Of a DNA stretch of 64,000 nt, positions 34,232 to 42,443 are shown in pieces. Both the position numbers and the translations under genes were made by a program. Within the stretch, counting starts at the first letter, position 1. Each line of letters starts with the position of its first letter. The notes under the pieces are model-generated. The model ran no database searches. It had not been told where the DNA came from and was given only the letters and a program-made list of their open reading frames with translations. This stretch comes from Candidatus Dormiibacterota bacterium (lineage in GTDB: Bacteria > Chloroflexota > Dormibacteria > CF-121), in NCBI GenBank assembly GCA_035544955.1, contig DASZZN010000044.1:23262-87261 (forward strand). The letters run 5' to 3'.

Positions 34232-34911
34232 CGTCCCCGCTTGCGCGCCCCGCTGGCCTCCTTGATGACTTCGCGCAGTGGCAGGGCTTCGAGCGTCAAC
34301 AGGCGCAGGTCAGCCTCGGTGAGATCCAGGTCGACGGTCAGCAGATTGGGCACGACGACGCAGTAGAGTCCGGCCGCCTTCGCGGCGTGAATCCCGTTGC
34401 TCGAGTCCTCGAAGGCGATCGCCTCGTCTGGCCGCGCGCCGAGCCGCTCGAGCGTTGTCAGGTAAAGATCGGGGTCTGGCTTGGTCCGCTTCACATCTTC
34501 TCGACACACGATGGCATCGAAGTGCCCGCCGATCCCGAAACGGTTGAGGTGATCCATCACCCACTTGCGCGTGGAGCTCGATGCGACGGCAGTCTTGAGC
34601 CCGAGCTGGCGGGCCGCGACCAGGTAATCGATGACCCCGGGCAGAAGCTGTTGCAGGGCAGTGGCCTCCTGATAGTAGAGAACCTCGAGCGCCTTGAGCT
34701 CCGCCTCGTCGAGTTTGGTGCCGGTTTTCCTGGCCAGGTCAATCACGGGATCGAAGGGCCCGGATGCGGTGCCAATGATCGTGAGCCACCGTTCCAAGGG
34801 CAGCTCCTGGCCATGCTCGCGATAGATCCGTTGCCACGCCCGAAAGATCGGCACCTCCGTGTCAACGATCAGCCCATCGAAGTCGAAGATTAACGCCCTG
34901 ATGGCCGCCAT
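34228..34911 (-). CDS. HAD-superfamily phosphatase/phosphomutase
   Basis: Haloacid dehalogenase-like hydrolase, beta-phosphoglucomutase type: nucleophile motif FDFDGLIVDTE, SSS of motif II (VASSSTRKWV), Lys of KRTKPDPDLYL, and acidic motif IAFEDSSNGIHAA. 227 residues. The DFDGLIVDTE motif is shared by phosphatases and mutases, so the substrate is open. The start codon overlaps the S9 peptidase stop (TAATG), and the stop overlaps the oxidoreductase start, making a three-gene operon. Confidence 0.88.
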   Translation of the reverse strand: MAAIRALIFDFDGLIVDTEVPIFRAWQRIYREHGQELPLERWLTIIGTASGPFDPVIDLARKTGTKLDEAELKALEVLYYQEATALQQLLPGVIDYLVAARQLGLKTAVASSSTRKWVMDHLNRFGIGGHFDAIVCREDVKRTKPDPDLYLTTLERLGARPDEAIAFEDSSNGIHAAKAAGLYCVVVPNLLTVDLDLTEADLRLLTLEALPLREVIKEASGARKRGR

Positions 34912-37064
34912 TACAGATTGCGCTGAAAGAACTCGAGGATGCGCCGCTCCATATCGACCCGATCGTGCTCGGACCGCGGCATGTGCCGTTCGTTGGGGTA
35001 GAGCAGCGATTCGAACGGCTTGCCGGCATCGATCAGCGCCTGCATCAGGCGGGCCGTATGCCGGAAGTGGACGTTCTCATCGATCATTCCGTGGATGACG
35101 AGCAGCTTTCCCTGCAGCCGGTCGATGTGCGTCAATGGCGAGCCGAGCCGGTACCCCTCCGCATTCTTTTGGGGCGTGCCCATGTATTTTTCGGTGTACG
35201 CGGTGTCATACCCCTCCCAGAACGTGACCGGCGCCCCGGCCACTCCTGCCCTGAAAACGTCCGGCGCCGTGGCCAGCGCCATCATGGTCATATAGCCGCC
35301 GTAGCTCCATCCGTAGATCCCAACTCGAGAAATATCCGCGAAGCCGAGCGTCTCCAACCAGCTCACACCCTCGGCCTGATCGCGCACTTCGATCTGGCCC
35401 ATGCGGCGGGCGATCGGCGCCTCGAATGCCAGGCCGCGCCGCGCTGAGCCCCGGTTGTCGACCTTGAGGACGACGAAGCCCTGCTGAGCCAGCATCTGCG
35501 CCCGTAAATCCACCGTCTGCGCCCAGCTGTCGCTGACCATCTGCGGCCCCGGCCCGCCGTAGACCGAGACGATCACCGGCGCGCCGCCCCCACCCTGACC
35601 CTCCCCCGCGCGCGGGGGAGGGGAATCTGGGCTCGGTCGATAGATGGCCGCGTGCAACGCAACGCCGTCGCTTGCCCGAAATGCGTGCAACTCGGGTGGC
35701 GGTAGATCGAGATCGACCGGCGCTGCCTCATGGATGACGTGCTGTGGCACACCGGTCATGCTCCGCACCGTGATGCTCGGCGGATGCTCCCGGCTATCCC
35801 AGACGTCAACGAAGCTCGAGAAGTCCGGCGCGATCGCCACGCCATGCATCCCCGGCTCCGATGTCAGCCGCTCCGGCTCCCCGCCGTCGAGCGAGACGCG
35901 GAAGAGGCGGCGCTCGAGTGGGCTCTGCTGCCAGCCGACGAAATAGAGCTGCCGCCCTTTTTGGTCCAGGGCCACCGTCGCCTCGGCCGGCCACGCGCCC
36001 GTGGTCAGCTGCCTGACGAGTGTCCCATCGGGCCCATATAGAAATAGGTGTCGAAAGCCACTCCGCTCGGACGACCAGGTGAACTCACCGGTCGACTCGA
36101 TGACGCGCAGATCGTTGTGCAGGTTGATCCAGGGCTCCTGGTTCTCGATCAGGAGCGTCCCCCACTCTGACCCTCCCCCGCGAGCGGGAAAGGGAGAATA
36201 AGCACGGAGCTCGAGGCGTTTCCAGTCCCGGGAGAGCCACTGGACCAGCAGGCGACCATCGGGATGCCAATCGACCCGTGCGATATAGCCCTCGTCGCTG
36301 CCGAGGCCCAGGAAGGTCGCCGCACCGCCGTCGACGGAGACCACGCCCAACCTGACTCGGGCATTCTCCGCTCCGGCAAATGGATAGCGGTGCTCCTCGA
36401 TCTCGAGCGCCGCCTTGGCCTGGTGCACGATCGGAAAGACCGGAATGCGCGACTCGTCGACCTGCTCGAAGGCGACCATGTCCCCGCGGGGCGAGGGCCA
36501 GTATCCGCTCAAACGATCGAGCTCCTCCTGGGCCACGAACTCGGCCAGCCCGTTGGTCGTGCCGGGTGGATGCGAGGTCAACCGGCGTTCCTGGGCCCGC
36601 TCGATGGTCCAGACATCGCCCTCGCGAACGAAGAAGATCCGACGGCCGTCATCCGTGATCGTGGGATCGATGACCCCCCCGCCCGCGAGGCGTGAGACCG
36701 ACCCCTCGGCCCAGCCGTAGAGCTCGCCCCGCAGTGGTAGCAGCATGACGTTCGCCTTCTCGGCCCAGATGTAGTCGGTGATGCCCGTCTCCCGCAAGCG
36801 CAGACGTTCGCGCCGAAGCGTCTCCTCGTGAGAGATGTTCTCCTCGGTCACCGTCTCGCCGGGCGGCGAGAGAAACCGCTGCCTTCGTCCGCTGGCAAGG
36901 TCCAGGCTCCACAGATCACGGGCCAGGTCGCCACGCTCGCTGAACAAATAGGTGATGAAGGTTGCGTCCGGCGAATACCGGATCTTGCCGGGGATCGCCA
37001 TCCCGGGTCGTGGAAAGTGCGCGACCTGTTCGGGGGTGATCTGACTTCGCGCTGCCGTTTTCAT
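34911..37064 (-). CDS. S9 peptidase with DPP-IV-type propeller, two repeat insertions
   Basis: DPP-IV N-terminal propeller (about 40-450) followed by a prolyl oligopeptidase catalytic domain (about 480-717): Ser in GWSYGGYMTMM, Asp in HGMIDENVHF, His in NERHMPR. The Glu pair that binds the peptide amino end in DPP-IV is likely in EFVAQEELDR. No signal peptide. Two GC-rich palindromes lie inside the gene in frame, encoding SPFPARGGGSEWG in the propeller and SPPPRAGEGQGGGGAP between propeller and hydrolase; both are at loop-like positions and the frame is kept. Confidence 0.92.
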   Translation of the reverse strand: MKTAARSQITPEQVAHFPRPGMAIPGKIRYSPDATFITYLFSERGDLARDLWSLDLASGRRQRFLSPPGETVTEENISHEETLRRERLRLRETGITDYIWAEKANVMLLPLRGELYGWAEGSVSRLAGGGVIDPTITDDGRRIFFVREGDVWTIERAQERRLTSHPPGTTNGLAEFVAQEELDRLSGYWPSPRGDMVAFEQVDESRIPVFPIVHQAKAALEIEEHRYPFAGAENARVRLGVVSVDGGAATFLGLGSDEGYIARVDWHPDGRLLVQWLSRDWKRLELRAYSPFPARGGGSEWGTLLIENQEPWINLHNDLRVIESTGEFTWSSERSGFRHLFLYGPDGTLVRQLTTGAWPAEATVALDQKGRQLYFVGWQQSPLERRLFRVSLDGGEPERLTSEPGMHGVAIAPDFSSFVDVWDSREHPPSITVRSMTGVPQHVIHEAAPVDLDLPPPELHAFRASDGVALHAAIYRPSPDSPPPRAGEGQGGGGAPVIVSVYGGPGPQMVSDSWAQTVDLRAQMLAQQGFVVLKVDNRGSARRGLAFEAPIARRMGQIEVRDQAEGVSWLETLGFADISRVGIYGWSYGGYMTMMALATAPDVFRAGVAGAPVTFWEGYDTAYTEKYMGTPQKNAEGYRLGSPLTHIDRLQGKLLVIHGMIDENVHFRHTARLMQALIDAGKPFESLLYPNERHMPRSEHDRVDMERRILEFFQRNL
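35586..35623. repeat. GC-rich palindromic repeat inside the S9 peptidase gene
   Basis: Complete copy: GCCCCCACCCTGACCCTCC, then CCCGCGCGCGGGGGAGGGG. Read in frame on the minus strand as PPPRAGEGQGGGG. Confidence 0.85.
36157..36196. repeat. Second GC-rich palindromic repeat inside the S9 peptidase gene
   Basis: GTCCCCCACTCTGACCCTCC, then CCCGCGAGCGGGAAAGGGAG. Read in frame on the minus strand as FPARGGGSEWG. The right arm has several changes, so this copy seems older. Confidence 0.8.
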
Positions 37065-37092
37065 CGCCCACCCGTGAGCTTAAGAAATCGGC

Positions 37093-37413
37093 TTAACTGA
37101 CGCGGACCTCCGCGAGCTCGCGGCGGGCCGCCTCATCCCCAAGCTTGCAGGCGGCATACCAACCGATCTTTCCGTTGACGAGCGACCGGGTTATCAGCTG
37201 GCCGCAGGTGAGCAAAAGCGCGAGCGGCCGGTCGCTCATGTCCTTCGGGGCGAACGGCTGCGGCCGGAACGTCGGGCACTTATCGAAACCCTCAGGAAAC
37301 GGCCGCGCGAACGGACATTCGTCGGCCGGTCGGAGTGAGCCAGCCGGCTTTCCGTCGGGTGGGTGCGGCCCCTCCAACACGTGTGACCCCTCGCCCAAGC
37401 GGTGCTCAGCCAT
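37093..37413 (-). CDS. Cysteine-containing hypothetical protein
   Basis: 106 residues from ATG 37413, preceded by AGAGG at a five-base distance and a TAAAAT box at 37434-37439. Cys residues sit in ECPFARPFPEGFDKCPTFRPQPF, in LLTCGQLITR and in GWYAACKLGD, a spacing that suggests a metal or Fe-S site. I have a general memory of similar stand-alone domains in actinobacterial-type genomes but cannot name the family. Confidence 0.65.
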   Translation of the reverse strand: MAEHRLGEGSHVLEGPHPPDGKPAGSLRPADECPFARPFPEGFDKCPTFRPQPFAPKDMSDRPLALLLTCGQLITRSLVNGKIGWYAACKLGDEAARRELAEVRVS

Positions 37414-37479
37414 TAGGGCCTCTGTTGCGCTGTATTTTACGCAAAAAAAGCCGCAAAACAAGGGCTTTCCTCGAACGAG

Positions 37480-38505
37480 CTACTCCCTGCTAGAGGTGGC
37501 CCAGAGGTTGATGCCACTGTCGGTGGCGTAGCGGTCGATCTCCCGGAGTTCGTCCGCCGAGAACTGAAGGTTGTCGAGCGCACCGATGTTCTGCTCCAGC
37601 TGGGCGACGCTGCTCGCGCCGACCAGCGTCGAGGTCACCCGAGGGTCGCGGATCGTCCAGGCGAGCGCCATCTGGGCCAGGGTCTGACAGCGCCGCTGCG
37701 CGATCTGGTTCAGTGCCTTGACCCTGGCGAGCGTCTCCTCTGTCAGCAGGTCCTTTGAAAACGAGCCCGATTGGCTGGCTCGCGAGCCGGCGGGGATCCC
37801 CTTCAGATAGCGGTCGGTCAGCAGGCCCTGCGCCAGCGGCGAGAAGGTGATGCAGCCAACTCCTTCCATGCCCAGGACGTCGAGGAGATCCTTCTCGATC
37901 CACCGGTTCAGCAGCGAGTAGGACGGCTGGTGGATAAGCAGCGGCATCCCCAGCTGGCGCAAGATGGCAGCCGCCTCTTTCGTGCGACCCGCCGAGTAGG
38001 AAGAGATGCCCGCATAGAGCGCCTTGCCCTGGCGCACCGCGGTGTCGAGCGCGCCCATCGTTTCCTCGAGCGGGGTCTCCGGGTCGAACCGATGCGAATA
38101 GAAGATGTCGACGTAGTCGAGCCCCATCCGGCGGAGGCTCTGGTCCAGGCTGGCCAGCAGGTACTTCCGCGATCCCCAGATACCATACGGCCCCGGCCAC
38201 ATGTCGTACCCGGCCTTGGTGGAGATCACGAGCTGATCGCGGCGCCCCGCGAGGTCGACTTGAAGAATGCGGCCGAAGTTCTCCTCAGCGGAGCCATAGG
38301 GCGGGCCATAGTTGTTCGCCAGGTCGAAGTGGGTGATGCCAAGGTCGAAGGCGCGGCGGATGATGGCACGCTGCGTCTCGATCGGGCGGTCACCGCCGAA
38401 GTTCTGCCAGAGGCCAAGCGCGATGGCCGGCAGCACGAGACCGCTGCGACCGCTTCGCCGGTAGGGCATTTGGGCGTAGCGATCGCCGTCCGGCATCATG
38501 TCCAT
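37480..38505 (-). CDS. Aldo/keto reductase (YghZ/Kv-beta type)
   Basis: NAD(P)H-dependent reductase similar to L-glyceraldehyde-3-phosphate reductase YghZ: ALGLWQNFGG, active-site Asp/Tyr in HFDLANNYGPPYGSAEENFG, Lys in ISTKAGYDMWPGPYG, His in FYSHRFDPETPLEETMGALD, cofactor-binding RVTSTLVGASS. 341 residues, normal. Start at ATG 38505, only eight bases from the divergent kinase start; TACCAT stands eight bases before it. Confidence 0.93.
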   Translation of the reverse strand: MDMMPDGDRYAQMPYRRSGRSGLVLPAIALGLWQNFGGDRPIETQRAIIRRAFDLGITHFDLANNYGPPYGSAEENFGRILQVDLAGRRDQLVISTKAGYDMWPGPYGIWGSRKYLLASLDQSLRRMGLDYVDIFYSHRFDPETPLEETMGALDTAVRQGKALYAGISSYSAGRTKEAAAILRQLGMPLLIHQPSYSLLNRWIEKDLLDVLGMEGVGCITFSPLAQGLLTDRYLKGIPAGSRASQSGSFSKDLLTEETLARVKALNQIAQRRCQTLAQMALAWTIRDPRVTSTLVGASSVAQLEQNIGALDNLQFSADELREIDRYATDSGINLWATSSRE

Positions 38506-38513
38506 AGCTCAGC

Positions 38514-39416
38514 ATGGTAGTCGTGTGCGGCGAGGCGCTCATCGACCGGATTCCTGGCACCGACTCCCCAGGTGGCGGGCCCTACAACACCGCCAGAGCC
38601 CTCGCACGCCTGGGAATTCCAACCCAATTTCTCGGGCGCCTCTCGACCGATGCTCTCGGCCGGCGGCTGCGCGACTTGCTGGCGGCCGACGGCGCCGACC
38701 TCTCCCTCACCAGCTTTGGTCCCGAGCCGTCCACGCTCGCCATCGCCGATGTCGACCCCGACGGCCACGCTGCCTATCGCTTCATCATCGATGGGACCTC
38801 CGCTCCCAACTTGACCCGGCAGATGCTGCCGGCTTCGCTTTCCTCCGGTGTCCGCGCGCTGCATGTCGGCACCCTCGGCCTGGTGTTCGAACCGATCGCA
38901 CCGACCATCGCCGGACTGGTCGAGCGTGAGCACGAGAACCTACTCGTGATGGTCGATCCGAACATCCGGGCGGCAGCCCTCAACGGGACGGCAGGCTATC
39001 GAGCGCGGTTAGAGCGAATCATCGCGGAGAGCACGATCGTCAAGGCGAGCGATGCCGACATGGCCTGGCTCTATCCGGAGGTCGAGCTCGTATCAGCCGC
39101 CCGTGCCCTGCTGGCTCACGGCCCCAGCCTTGTCGTAGTGACCCTCGGGGCGGATGGGGCCTTCGGGGTCTGCGCCGGCACGGAAGTCCGCGTGCCAGCT
39201 CCGATGGTTGACGTCGTCGATACCATCGGCGCCGGGGACGCCTTCGGCGCCGGCCTGCTTGCCTGGCTCTTCGACCACGACCGCCTGAGCCGGGATCTGC
39301 ATCTGGAGCGCGAGGAACTCGGTGCCGCCCTCGAGTTCGCCTGCCTGGTCGCCTCGATCACCTGTACCCGGGCCGGCGCCGACCCGCCGCGTCGCACCGA
39401 GCTGCACTTCCCCTAG
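38514..39416 (+). CDS. PfkB-family carbohydrate kinase (fructokinase-like)
   Basis: Ribokinase/PfkB-type sugar kinase: the glycine pair in DSPGGGPYNTARALARLG, VDPNIR, and the ATP/anion-hole signature DTIGAGDAFGAGLLAWL with the catalytic Asp. 300 residues. Fructokinase is the closest common assignment but the sugar cannot be fixed from sequence. Divergent from an aldo/keto reductase, suggesting a shared sugar pathway. Confidence 0.9.
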   Translation: MVVVCGEALIDRIPGTDSPGGGPYNTARALARLGIPTQFLGRLSTDALGRRLRDLLAADGADLSLTSFGPEPSTLAIADVDPDGHAAYRFIIDGTSAPNLTRQMLPASLSSGVRALHVGTLGLVFEPIAPTIAGLVEREHENLLVMVDPNIRAAALNGTAGYRARLERIIAESTIVKASDADMAWLYPEVELVSAARALLAHGPSLVVVTLGADGAFGVCAGTEVRVPAPMVDVVDTIGAGDAFGAGLLAWLFDHDRLSRDLHLEREELGAALEFACLVASITCTRAGADPPRRTELHFP

Positions 39417-39464
39417 CCCGTGGTGATTGCAGGTGCTCGAAGAGTAACCAGGCGTTTAACTCAG

Positions 39465-41306
39465 CTATATCGGTTCGGCTCGCAGCGGAGGCGATTCCGT
39501 TAGGCGGGCATAGCGGCCGGTCAGGTAGGCGGCGACATAGCTCGCGTAGGGAAGCGTCACCAGCACGCCGACCGCCAGCGCGACGAGGCCGATGAACCCG
39601 ATGGTCGCGAGCGCGAAGACCAACGCGCCGACCACGAGACTCAGCGCCAGGTTGACGCGTGCGCGGCGGACGACGGCCACCGGGTTCAAGGCACCGAGAA
39701 ACCCGCGGTCCATGTACTGGCTGATGATGGCGGGCTCCAGCAGGGTCACCAGCAGCCCCCACACGCTGCCGGCTGCTGAGACAGCGCCGGCAACCTCGCC
39801 AGCGACAGACGACTGGTCGCTGACGACGGTGGACGGGATGCTGAGGAGGACGGACGGAATAATCCAGATCAGCACGATGACAAAAAATTTGAAGCCCTCC
39901 TTGGTGAGCTGCCAGCGATGATCCCAGGGTGGAAGCTCATGGGAGCCGGCCCGCACCACCCTCGTGATCCTCACGGAATAGCCGGTCAACAGCAGAAAGG
40001 GAACGATCAGCCAGAAGAACAGGATGCAGGCCGCGCCGGCGAGCAGCTTGCGAACCCAGTGCTCGGACCGGACGACAAAGGTGAGGGCCTCCCCCAGGTC
40101 GAGGTCGGCGGAGGGCCGCGTGGTCCGCGCTTCCGGCAGTCCCTGGGCGATAAGCAGCGCGGCGACCACCGTGATCAGCTTGTCGGGGAGATCGACGGCA
40201 GCCTCACCAAGTAGCGCGGCGATGACCCGCGGGGCATGGGCACCGTTGAGCGCGTTATAGACGGAGTCACCGAGTCGGACGCCGCTCTTGCCGCCGCTGA
40301 TCAGAAAGTTGAGTGGCGTCGACACCACGGATGCGATTACGAAGGTGATCAACCAGAGCGCCACCCAGCCGCTCGCCCGCTTCTGCCAGTTGAGATAGCG
40401 AGCCAGCCCGGCGACGAAGCCGACCGCGAACGAGACGATGCTGTAGGGCGCCGCAATCGGGTCGACGGTGTTCGAGCTGACCAGGTTGCTGATGAATCCC
40501 ACGCTGCCGCCCACCCAGGGACCGCCGACGACGCCGGCCAGCACGGTCCCGATCGAATCGAGAAAGAGCGGAAGCCCAAAGGTGACAGCGATCGCGCGAC
40601 CGGCAAAGTTCAGGCCGAGGCACGCAAGGATGATGACGACCCCGACCGAGCCGAGGCTGAATCGTAGCGGGCCGGTCCAGCCCGCCGCCTGGAGCGACGC
40701 CAGCGTCCGCCGCAACGGGGCGCGCGCCAGGAAGAACACGACGACGAGGACGACGAGAACCAGGAGCGCGATCAGCAGCTGGTGTTCCGCCAGTTGGATC
40801 AGGGCCAGGATGGGACGGCCGAAGGCCGCGCCCAGTCCGACGAAGCCCGCGATGTAGACCACGTTCGCCGGAAGCAGGCCGACGAGGAACGTCCGTAAGG
40901 GCATCCGGCTCACGCCGGCGACCTGTGTCGTGTAGACGCGTAAGCCGGGAATGAGGCGGGCCGTGAAAACGGCGCGCCAACCACCGCGCTGCAGCATGCT
41001 CGCGGCGCGCTCCAATGGTTTACGGGCGTGCAGCGGTTCGGCCACCCGCATCAGCCGATCCCAGCCAAGGAGCTGGCCCACCTCGCGACCGATGATGGCA
41101 CCCACCGTGATGCTCACGGCAACGGCGATCACCAGCGCCGCGGGATTCACGCGACCGCCGGCCACGGCAATGCCCGCGATGGCCAGGACCAGGTCACCAG
41201 GGGCAAAGGGCAGCGGCACGCCCGTCTCCTCGACGAACATCAAGACACAGATCACGACGATCAGGGTCGTGCCGTTGAGACCCTGAACCCAGGTGATCGG
41301 GTTCAC
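39465..41306 (-). CDS. Three-part membrane protein: DedA + ECF S-component-like + DUF4013-like
   Basis: 613 residues, about 16 membrane segments. Residues about 1-210 are a DedA/VTT domain (EETGVPLPFAPGDLVLAIAG; FTARLIPGLRVYTTQVAGVSRMP). Residues about 215-410 resemble transporter S-components or the N-terminal membrane domain of some histidine kinases (LPLFLDSIGTVLAGVVGGPWVGGSVGFISNLV). Residues about 425-610 resemble DUF4013 (GYSVRITRVVRAGSHELPPWDHRWQLTKEGFKFFVIVLIWIIP). Starts at GTG 41306. DedA proteins translocate lipids; what the two added domains contribute is unknown. No frame break separates the parts. Confidence 0.8.
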   Translation of the reverse strand: MNPITWVQGLNGTTLIVVICVLMFVEETGVPLPFAPGDLVLAIAGIAVAGGRVNPAALVIAVAVSITVGAIIGREVGQLLGWDRLMRVAEPLHARKPLERAASMLQRGGWRAVFTARLIPGLRVYTTQVAGVSRMPLRTFLVGLLPANVVYIAGFVGLGAAFGRPILALIQLAEHQLLIALLVLVVLVVVFFLARAPLRRTLASLQAAGWTGPLRFSLGSVGVVIILACLGLNFAGRAIAVTFGLPLFLDSIGTVLAGVVGGPWVGGSVGFISNLVSSNTVDPIAAPYSIVSFAVGFVAGLARYLNWQKRASGWVALWLITFVIASVVSTPLNFLISGGKSGVRLGDSVYNALNGAHAPRVIAALLGEAAVDLPDKLITVVAALLIAQGLPEARTTRPSADLDLGEALTFVVRSEHWVRKLLAGAACILFFWLIVPFLLLTGYSVRITRVVRAGSHELPPWDHRWQLTKEGFKFFVIVLIWIIPSVLLSIPSTVVSDQSSVAGEVAGAVSAAGSVWGLLVTLLEPAIISQYMDRGFLGALNPVAVVRRARVNLALSLVVGALVFALATIGFIGLVALAVGVLVTLPYASYVAAYLTGRYARLTESPPLRAEPI

Positions 41307-41323
41307 TTGCCTATTTTCCCTGC

Positions 41324-41336
41324 TAAGGTCAGGTCA
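41324..41336 (+). promoter_or_regulatory. Leaderless-type -10 box (TAAGGT)
   Basis: TAAGGT, seven bases, then the ATG of the nitroreductase-family gene. Confidence 0.5.
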
Positions 41337-41849
41337 ATGAACAAGGACACGTCTAGCAGCGCGCCGATCAAACGCCCCAGCGGCATCACCCGCTGGATGC
41401 TTCGTACGTTCATTCCGGTTGGAGTCTTCATGTATCGGCGTGGCATGAGTCGCAAGATGGGAAAGATGCAGCAAGTTCTGCTGACGACCACCGGCCGCAA
41501 GAGCGGACAACCTCATACCGTGCCGCTCGGCGCCGTTCGTGAGGAGGATGGCTGGGTGGTCATCGGATCATTCGGCGGCGCTGATGTTCATCCGAATTGG
41601 TGGCTGAATATGGTGGCGAACCCGAACGTCACCCTCCAGGTGAATGACGAGGTCATGAAAGCCCGAATGCAGGAGATCACGAACCCCGCGGACTACGAAC
41701 GGGTCTGGAATACGGTGGTGGCGACTATGAAGGGATACGACAACTACACAAAGAAAACATCGCGCAAGATCCCCTCGGCTGGCTTCGCCCCGTCTAGCGG
41801 GCGCGGCGAGCCGGCGGGCCCTTTTTCCGGGTGGCTTTCGCGGCGGTAG
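41337..41849 (+). CDS. Deazaflavin-dependent nitroreductase family protein, C terminus probably frameshifted
   Basis: Ddn-type split-barrel protein: QVLLTTTGRKSGQPHTVPLGAVREEDGWVVIGSFGGADVHPNWWLNMVANPNVTLQVND is diagnostic. The family uses F420 or flavin. The tail after KKTSRKIP is unlike the family; adding one C to the CCCC run at 41771-41774 would give RKIPLGWLRPV and a stop at 41795-41797, the usual end, and would make the stop share CTAG with the convergent TfoX gene. The true end is therefore likely 41797. Start supported by TAAGGT at seven bases. Confidence 0.85.
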   Translation: MNKDTSSSAPIKRPSGITRWMLRTFIPVGVFMYRRGMSRKMGKMQQVLLTTTGRKSGQPHTVPLGAVREEDGWVVIGSFGGADVHPNWWLNMVANPNVTLQVNDEVMKARMQEITNPADYERVWNTVVATMKGYDNYTKKTSRKIPSAGFAPSSGRGEPAGPFSGWLSRR

Positions 41850-42234
41850 CTTTCTTGGGCGCGGCTCTCTTCGCCGCCTTGGACTTATCCTTTGCCGGCA
41901 TAGTGCGTGTCCATACAAGCGCAGTCACGATCCAGGCGCGCGTTGCGTCCGGCTTCTTCTGCCAGTCGCCCGGCACCACGACATAGCCCGTCATCGCCCG
42001 ACCGGGCATCGGCTCGAACGCCCGGCCACCCTGTTTGCGGACCTTGGCCTGGTCGTCGTCGGATACCCGCACGAACAGGTCCTCGCCGAACAGTCCGCAG
42101 AACATGTTGCCGTTGACGAACCCGGCCAGGTTGCCGAACATCGGGCGGGTCGTGACCGCCGGGTCGGGAGGCACCAGCTGCAGAAAGGCCGCTTTCGCCT
42201 GCTCGCTCGGCTTGGGCATGGTCATCGGGCTCAT
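41794..42234 (-). CDS. TfoX N-terminal domain protein with Lys/Ala-rich tail
   Basis: TfoX_N domain (about 10-105): TTRPMFGNLAGFVNGNMFCGLFGEDLFVRVSDDDQAKV and MTGYVVVPGDW. The last 35 residues are Lys/Ala/Arg-rich (KDKSKAAKRAAPKKATAAKATRKKG), like a histone-H1-type DNA-binding tail. Stand-alone TfoX_N proteins are common and poorly understood. The ATG at 42234 lies seven bases after TAGGAT. Convergent with the nitroreductase gene. Confidence 0.85.
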   Translation of the reverse strand: MSPMTMPKPSEQAKAAFLQLVPPDPAVTTRPMFGNLAGFVNGNMFCGLFGEDLFVRVSDDDQAKVRKQGGRAFEPMPGRAMTGYVVVPGDWQKKPDATRAWIVTALVWTRTMPAKDKSKAAKRAAPKKATAAKATRKKGPPARRAR

Positions 42235-42247
42235 GTCCGCAATCCTA
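42235..42247 (-). promoter_or_regulatory. Leaderless-type -10 box (TAGGAT)
   Basis: TAGGAT, seven bases, then the ATG of the TfoX_N gene. Confidence 0.5.
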
Positions 42248-42323
42248 GGCAAAGCGAGCGCCTGTAACAAGTTTGTACGGTAACTTGATTTTTGGAGTCA
42301 CTAGTACTTTACTGTGACTATTC

Positions 42324-42430
42324 GGGGCGTCGCCCCACGCGAGCCGCGCCGGGGCCTCGCCCCACGCGAGCCGCGCTTCAGTGCGATGCGAGCGTTTGAG
42401 AGGTTAGTGCGATGCGAGCGTTTGAGACAT
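42324..42430 (+). repeat. Dispersed hairpin + 26-base unit repeat, copy 3
   Basis: Two hairpins, GGGGC-GTC-GCCCC (42324-42336) and GGGGC-CTC-GCCCC (42351-42363), each followed by ACGCGAGCCGCGC, then two tandem units (42380-42405, 42406-42430) with core GCGAGCGTTTGAGA. It abuts the AGGAGGTG ribosome site of the MFS gene, so it lies in that gene's 5' leader or promoter. Confidence 0.85.
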
Positions 42431-42443
42431 AGGAGGTGACCCG

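Noticed and set aside
11631..42430. 26-base tandem units as a CRISPR array
   Set aside because: At most two units occur together, without spacers between them, and no cas gene is present.
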